From assembly GCA_022495005.1 (NCBI GenBank), contig JAGYXB010000061.1:1054001-1118000 (forward strand): a DNA stretch of 64,000 nucleotides, read 5' to 3'. Positions 58,531-64,000 of this stretch are shown in pieces. The notes below the pieces were generated by a model. The model had not been told where the DNA came from. It saw only the letters and a list, made by a program, of their open reading frames with translations, and made no database searches. Position 1 is the first letter of the stretch. Each line of letters begins with the position of its first letter. Made by a program: the position numbers and the translations under genes. The DNA comes from Rhyacophila brunnea. Its lineage: Eukaryota > Arthropoda > Insecta > Trichoptera > Rhyacophilidae.

Positions 58531-61500
58531 AGTATTGTGTTTTAATTTAATTAATATAAAATTAATTGAATTAAAACGACGTCTGAAAATTTCGATTCAA
58601 CATTAACTTTTAATATTGTGTTAAGTAGATTTCTGTTTTTGTAACATTACCGTTATTACTTACCATACAGAGGTCGATAGATATACGAATCGTTTGGTAC
58701 CAATGGTAAAACTATCCTTTATTTATAATATATGCGATAGTTATACCATTTTCTCAGACGACTCATATAACGTTATCATTAAAATATACCAACCGTCAAT
58801 TTGTTCATTCGGTGAATGTTTTAGAACCTTTTTGTTTGACGTGCATAGCATGTCGATTAGGCAGTCAGCAGTGTATCAAAAATAATTTACCAGCTTTTGT
58901 GTAACGGTCAAGAGCTTGCTTCTTCTTTTTTCTTTTTTAATTTATTTATTATAGACAGCATAATGTTTCTACGGTATAGGTGTCACCCCTTTAATATTGT
59001 TATCTAATTCGGAAATATTCAACCAAGCGAGCTTTTATAGAGGGTATGTCTTACGTATGGGTAGGTGGTTGAATAATTATACCAGTTGATAAAATTCCTA
59101 TGCAATGGTATTTTTCTTCCAACTGTTTTACAGGCCATGTTAATGCGATATAAGTATTATGTACATTGCGAAAAGTCGTCAAAAAGTTAAATCTGTTGTG
59201 ATGTTTTGTTTTAAAACCAAACTTTTACATCAGCGGCGAGACACGAATCTCATTTATTTCGCTTAATTCGTTTTTGTTTGTAAGACGACATTAAACTAAA
59301 ATAACACAAAATTGCTGTACTCTCGTCAATGTAAAGTAGTACCTTTGGGACGATATTTCGGCGGTACATACGTAAAAAAGCATGTTTAAAATCTTTTTAT
59401 ATTCCGAAAAAACATGTAAATTGATTCCGTCATTGTTTTCGGATGCTAGGAAATTTATTCAATAGCCGCCACACCAACTATATATTGTGTTTTCTATTTA
59501 TATAACTGAACATATTTAAAAAAATCTTTATTAAATAAACCATCGGCTTACCTGTCAATTCTCGTATTAGTTATTTTGTCGTTAATTGAGTATATCTAAT
59601 CACAGATTGCATTCACCCCTCGTGGTTATATGCCAAGAAAGATCGCTGGTGGAGGTTTCAGTATGTGTCCCGTCCCGTTTTCAATAAAATATTCTCACAC
59701 TGCCAAGAAAGGAAAATTAATAAAATAGGGTTTATCAGAGTTCGGAATTTATTGTATTCTTCGATTGCGGTTTTGGCGTGGTCGAGTCGCGTGACGCCGT
59801 AGATAACGCGAAATTATTAGACAATATTATCATTGCATCGTTCATATTATGTTATTTATTGTTTATTGTTATGATATCCCTTCACACCGCGTACCAAAAG
59901 TAGAAGTCTCTGCTGTTTACTCTATATAGATGGATCATTATCATCGTTAGCAACAGCCGTCGTCGACCCGTTGCTGGATGAAGACCTCCTTGAGCTTTTC
60001 TTGTTCTTTTTGGTCCGTCGTTGCCGCGTATTTCCGCACAACTTAAATATTTCATCATTTAGCCGGTCTTTTGTATCTCTTGGTTGAAATATTCCAGCGG
60101 TATTCTTGTCGTCTGGAAATACGCTCGTCCTAAATTTTCTCCGAGTAATTACTAGTCAGTTTTCATTCGACAGCTTTTTTCAGATTCAGGCGTAAGACGT
60201 TATTTGTAATTTTATCAAATTCTCGAGATTCTCATTAATAATTATTGCTCAAGGAATGAGTATTTTGAAATTTAAAAAAAAATCGTTAAGCGAGTTCCAG
60301 ATTTTTCATCAATTCTTGAGAATTCTCGACCATAACCTACTTCCAAATTCATTACACAGTTACTATCTGTACTAAATAATACTAAAATAATAATGTTTTG
60401 AAATATTTAAATGGCAGCTTTTCAGTGACAAAATAATAATTACATAATGCATACAGAACATCATATCAATAAAACATGATGTTTTTTTTTTCGTCGTATT
60501 TATTCTATTAATATTAGGTAGATAGTATTTTGTTATTTTAAGGAAATTCAATAATCTTCGGTACCGTTATTTGGCTTGTAAATTTTACAATGCAGTTGCA
60601 CTACAAAACATTAAAACAGCATTATTTTATTACATATATGATATATGCAATATATTTAGTAAAATATTATGTTGCTAGTAGTTTCAAGACACTCGGTGCA
60701 ATGAAATTGTCATTCGGTTTGCGGATAAAATTAAATTATCTCCGTAACGTTTCATGTCGTTATAGAAGAAGACCCCACAAAACGTGATTGTCCGTTTTCT
60801 GATTTATTTATTGTCATTTCCCTCGATGGCCGATACGTTTTTGATAAATGACATTAAGTTATCTTCTCGGTATATCTATTTTCTGGTGCTTTTAGAAGCT
60901 TTTGTCTTCGTTTGTTTCTTGTCAGCCAAATCAGTATAGGTTATTTGGGTAGGGATTTTGGAGGTAGGTTGGGACACATTCTCTTTACTAAATAATGATT
61001 CTGAATCCAAGCGCATTCGCGAGGTTTGAACCCAGGACTAATATATGTATATGGACATTCTGCGGCAAATTCACTCCAGATTTTATAGGTAACAAGAGCT
61101 CGTGATTTCACGACTTTTTTTGATTCTCGACATTCGAGAATTAAAGAACATTTGCTTATCGAAAAATTCGAGACTGGTTTATTGAATTCACAACCTCTCT
61201 TATAGACTGACTATGGATTATTTAAAAATATGTATTAGGTACGTCTACCAATCTAACATAGGCGGTATATTGGTGACATAGCGAGGATATAATAATATAT
61301 CATACATAATATGATACCAAACCGGCTGGTAATTTTGGTGATAATATAATTAACCAGCGTAAAGTTCTATAAAATTTCATTATAATGCCTATGCGGAGCA
61401 AAAAGCTTTCCATCCGGATGTTGCAGCTTTCGAACAGCGTCGCGGCGCTTCCAATAATAATTATTCCGTGACCGCTAATGGGCGTCGCTCTGTTACAATT

Positions 61501-62750
61501 TACGCTGCACACACAGCCTTGTCGCTTCCGCAGTCTAGACATTGCAAATTGAAAACCATAAAGCACGGCTAACTTTTAATTGATACCACGCCCCTATTTA
61601 CTTTGCATACGGCAAACGCATTGAGCTCTATCATAGCGACAAGTAATAATTATATTATTGGCTGGAAAATGCAATTATTTTCCATCGGTTTGTTTTAAAT
61701 TTGTGTAATTTAGTATTGTAGTGCTTTTATCAAGGAGCCAATAAACACCTATTCATAATATAAATAATTAATGTGAGAACCTTTCTCGTAAATATTTATT
61801 TCCAGTACTTTTCACCCTATCATGTTTCAGCATCCGAGCATATAGCGTAAGCATACGCCACGTTCCCCTCTTTCTCCCAGCCTCCTGTCATATGAAACAT
61901 GCATCGCGTGGATCACTTTTGTAGCATCGATGTAGTGTGTGGGAGTATCAGGCACCCTCTCTTCTGAGAGAATACCTCGGCCATGGCCAGGACCAATCGT
62001 CTCCGCTTTTGAGGTTTGAGAATTGGTGTCTCAGTTGTGGGTTTAGGAACGTGGAGGCTCAACGCACTGGGAGATTTTGAGGTACCCCACCACAAAAACA
62101 TAGTACAAATATCAATGTATCTCTTTCCTAGAGCGATGGGTTTAAATTGTGTATTATCCTAAACATTTATACAAATATAAAATCATTAGATCAAAATATT
62201 TTTATTAAAAATTTTTTTTATATTTATTTATGTCATAGAAATTATTATTTTTTAAATTATCTTATTACTAATTATTTTAATAATATATTACACGGAAAGA
62301 TTTTCGGTTTACGCATTAGCGCCTATCGTTTTGTATAGACTACTACAGACATCCTGAGGTCACGTGACATAAAGTTTGTACGAAAAAAATCACTATTCAC
62401 GGCATATAATTAGACAAATTTGTTAAAGACAGATGTCGCGCTTTTGAATATATTTTAAACCTTTCTTTATAATTCTTTCCTACATATAAGACAAATGTCG
62501 TTGGCAAATTAAATCATGTTTATAAAATAAAGTGAGTATATAGGTACGTGAATATGCAATATTTTTTTTTTCTTAATAAGGTAGGCTTTAAATAATCTAG
62601 TATGGAGTCTTCGCCACTGCTTCGATTAAGTACTAATTAATTATTCTCCAACGTTACTATCGTAGTATTACCACATTGGTTCAATACCTGATTTGATAAA
62701 CCCAATGATATAACAATAATATAAGTATCATACATAAGTTAGCAGCGAGT
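58531..62750. other. No gene found
   Basis: 59937-60050 (GACCCGTTGCTGGATGAAGACC) resembles short strings seen at 3' ends of insect non-LTR elements. 60950-61080 has a B-box-like complement (GAGGTTTGAACCCAGG). 61440-61560 and 61910-62100 are GC-richer with short minus frames lacking domains. None is strong enough to call. Confidence 0.35.
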
Positions 62751-62759
62751 TATATCACT

Positions 62760-63001
62760 TGTACAGTCTTTATGGTGACCACGTATGCTCTTACATGCTT
62801 CTCCTTAGAAAACAGACCCTCGTGTGCATTTTCCATTGCATACTGCAGAATGATGCTCCCGTTCGCAATAGTAATTTATCGGCCGATCGTGCCGGCATCC
62901 GTGCCTCCATCAACTATGTATGCGGAGCTTTGTGACGGACCTCGTATTGCACGACCCCTTAAGGGTGGTAATACTACTAAAATTCAAATAAAATCAAGGT
63001 A
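62760..63001 (-). pseudogene. Possible decayed coding fragment
   Basis: This island is GC-richer than its surroundings. The minus strand reads SSAYIVDGGTDAGTIGR, a TAA, then ITIANGSIILQYAMENAHEG and FSKEKHVRAYVVT, which looks protein-like but is broken by the stop. The plus strand has an uninterrupted 76-codon frame (62772-63002) that may be only the shadow of it. I recognise no family on either strand. Confidence 0.25.
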
Positions 63002-63462
63002 AATTTTTGAGTGAAAATTATTTGTGTCATGATGTCAAAGCTTTTCTCGTCATATATTATATGCCAAGTAATAAAGTAACATATTACTCTTGTCCCGTAA
63101 ACGACTTTTACAAATCTCACCGTCGAGTCAATTTTTGAGATTACCATAATATTTTTCTACATAATTATATCCGTGGTTATTACTGTTATTATAATTATTA
63201 TGTTGTAAACACACTTGGTTTTATTAATAATCAAGACCGGTTTCGTCCGTTACAGAGGGGCGCCGTCATCTGGTGATAGTGGCTTGACATGTAACACAAT
63301 AAGAGAAACAAAATATCCACATTTCCTAGGTTATCCATTTTTTATGAATATTATAATCTCAAGCAATTCTTAAGTATATTGTTTACCATTACACTAAATA
63401 CTAAAATAATCAGAGACAGTAGATACCATACAATATAATAATTTATAATGACACGTGATTTG

Positions 63463-63654
63463 GCGGCTCCCGTGGTGCAGTGCGTAAGGCGCTTGCCTTC
63501 CAACCGAGAGTTCCTGGGTTCGATTCCCGGTCAGGACACACGATATTTATGTGTTTTTCTCAAAGCCTGGGTGTCTGTGATTGTTCAAAATTACTAACAA
63601 CCACCTTTTACGAAAAAGCAAGAACATGGTTATTAGTAATTTAAAAAAAAAAAA
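63463..63654 (+). mobile_element. tRNA-Gly-like SINE (copy 2)
   Basis: A 15-bp target duplication, ATGACACGTGATTTG at 63448-63462 and ATGACACGTGGTTTG at 63655-63669, has one mismatch. The head has CCCGTGGTGCAGTGCGTAAG, the anticodon arm TTGCCTTCCAA (TCC, as in tRNA-Gly) and the B box GGGTTCGATTCCCGG. The body matches copy 1 (TTTTTCTCAAAGCCTGGGT, ACGAAAAAGCAAGAACATGG) and the tail is poly-A. Confidence 0.92.
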
Positions 63655-63669
63655 ATGACACGTGGTTTG

Positions 63670-64000
63670 TCATGCCCACTCATGATATTAGTGTTTCCAA
63701 GTATGATTTATATGATAATATCTGACGTTAAGCACGTTAAGATTTTAACGAAAATCTTCGGGAATAATCAGTATTGTGGTGTTGGTAGACGTAATTTCTC
63801 AAAGACAGTATGTATTTTTACAATAATTAACAATATTTATCTGTATTTATAGTTTGTTTACATGAAAGTATACAATTTATATTACGTAGGTCTATGATCA
63901 GGATTGTTTATTTTTTACATGATAAAGTCTCGTAAATTGACGTCCAGTCGCTTGAGCACGACTCCCCTTAAGCTACTGTATTATTATTTTTTTCCGACTG
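63670..64000. other. No features found
   Basis: A short plus frame (63655-63852) starts inside the SINE duplication and has no recognisable domain. Confidence 0.4.

Noticed and set aside
59937..60050. Antisense non-LTR retrotransposon 3' end
   Set aside because: Resemblance is limited to a short GCTGGATGAAGACCTCC-like string; no frame or poly-A boundary supports it.

Overview
This is AT-rich nuclear DNA from an animal, most likely an insect. The evidence is GT-AG introns, an INO80-type chromatin remodelling ATPase, insect-style mariner transposons, tRNA-derived SINEs and many short inverted-repeat elements. The AT-rich background with frequent GTAGGTAC and TAATAAT strings recalls hemipteran genomes, but the order is a weak inference. 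Nothing bacterial, viral or CRISPR-like was seen.

The only gene I can support firmly is a partial Ino80 on the + strand. Eleven consecutive internal exons lie at 23-278, 516-662, 3786-3926, 4374-4495, 5305-5594, 7284-7561, 10943-11118, 12657-12821, 13098-13242, 14673-14800 and 33696-33863. All splice phases agree and the exons join into 672 uninterrupted codons. They run from just before Walker B (D-E-A-Q) through the long INO80 insertion to helicase motif V. The N-terminal HSA/DBINO part and Walker A lie upstream of the window. The motif VI exon and the C-terminus were not found, so either intron 11 exceeds 30 kb or the sequence after about 33.9 kb is another locus.

Introns 2-9 (0.3-15 kb) hold mobile elements. 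Intron 2 has a pogo-like MITE 7 bp from the splice donor, then a 2.6 kb element with TCGA target duplications and a decayed reverse-strand protein of an uncharacterised insect transposon-type family. Intron 6 has a SINE that landed 3 bp after the splice junction, was later split by a 1.3 kb hAT element with a perfect 8-bp duplication, and is followed by a 1300-bp mariner. Intron 9 has a hAT MITE.

Intron 10 (14.8-33.7 kb) starts with a second 1300-bp mariner that shares a frameshift with the first. It also holds several hAT MITEs with 8-bp duplications, a TTAA-flanked MITE, a hAT remnant with its C-terminal dimerisation domain, a tRNA-Gly-like SINE with a 12-bp duplication, a mariner-like transposase relic and two back-to-back TA-flanked MITEs.

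From 33.9 to 64 kb no gene is certain. This stretch holds further copies of the same repeat families, strong foldback hairpins, a GC3-rich orphan open frame at 48.4-48.7 kb, and a few GC-richer islands (45.6-45.85, 47.4-47.6, 62.77-63.0 kb) of unknown role. The window is therefore one conserved housekeeping gene expanded by waves of transposon insertion, with nested insertions giving a partial order of events.
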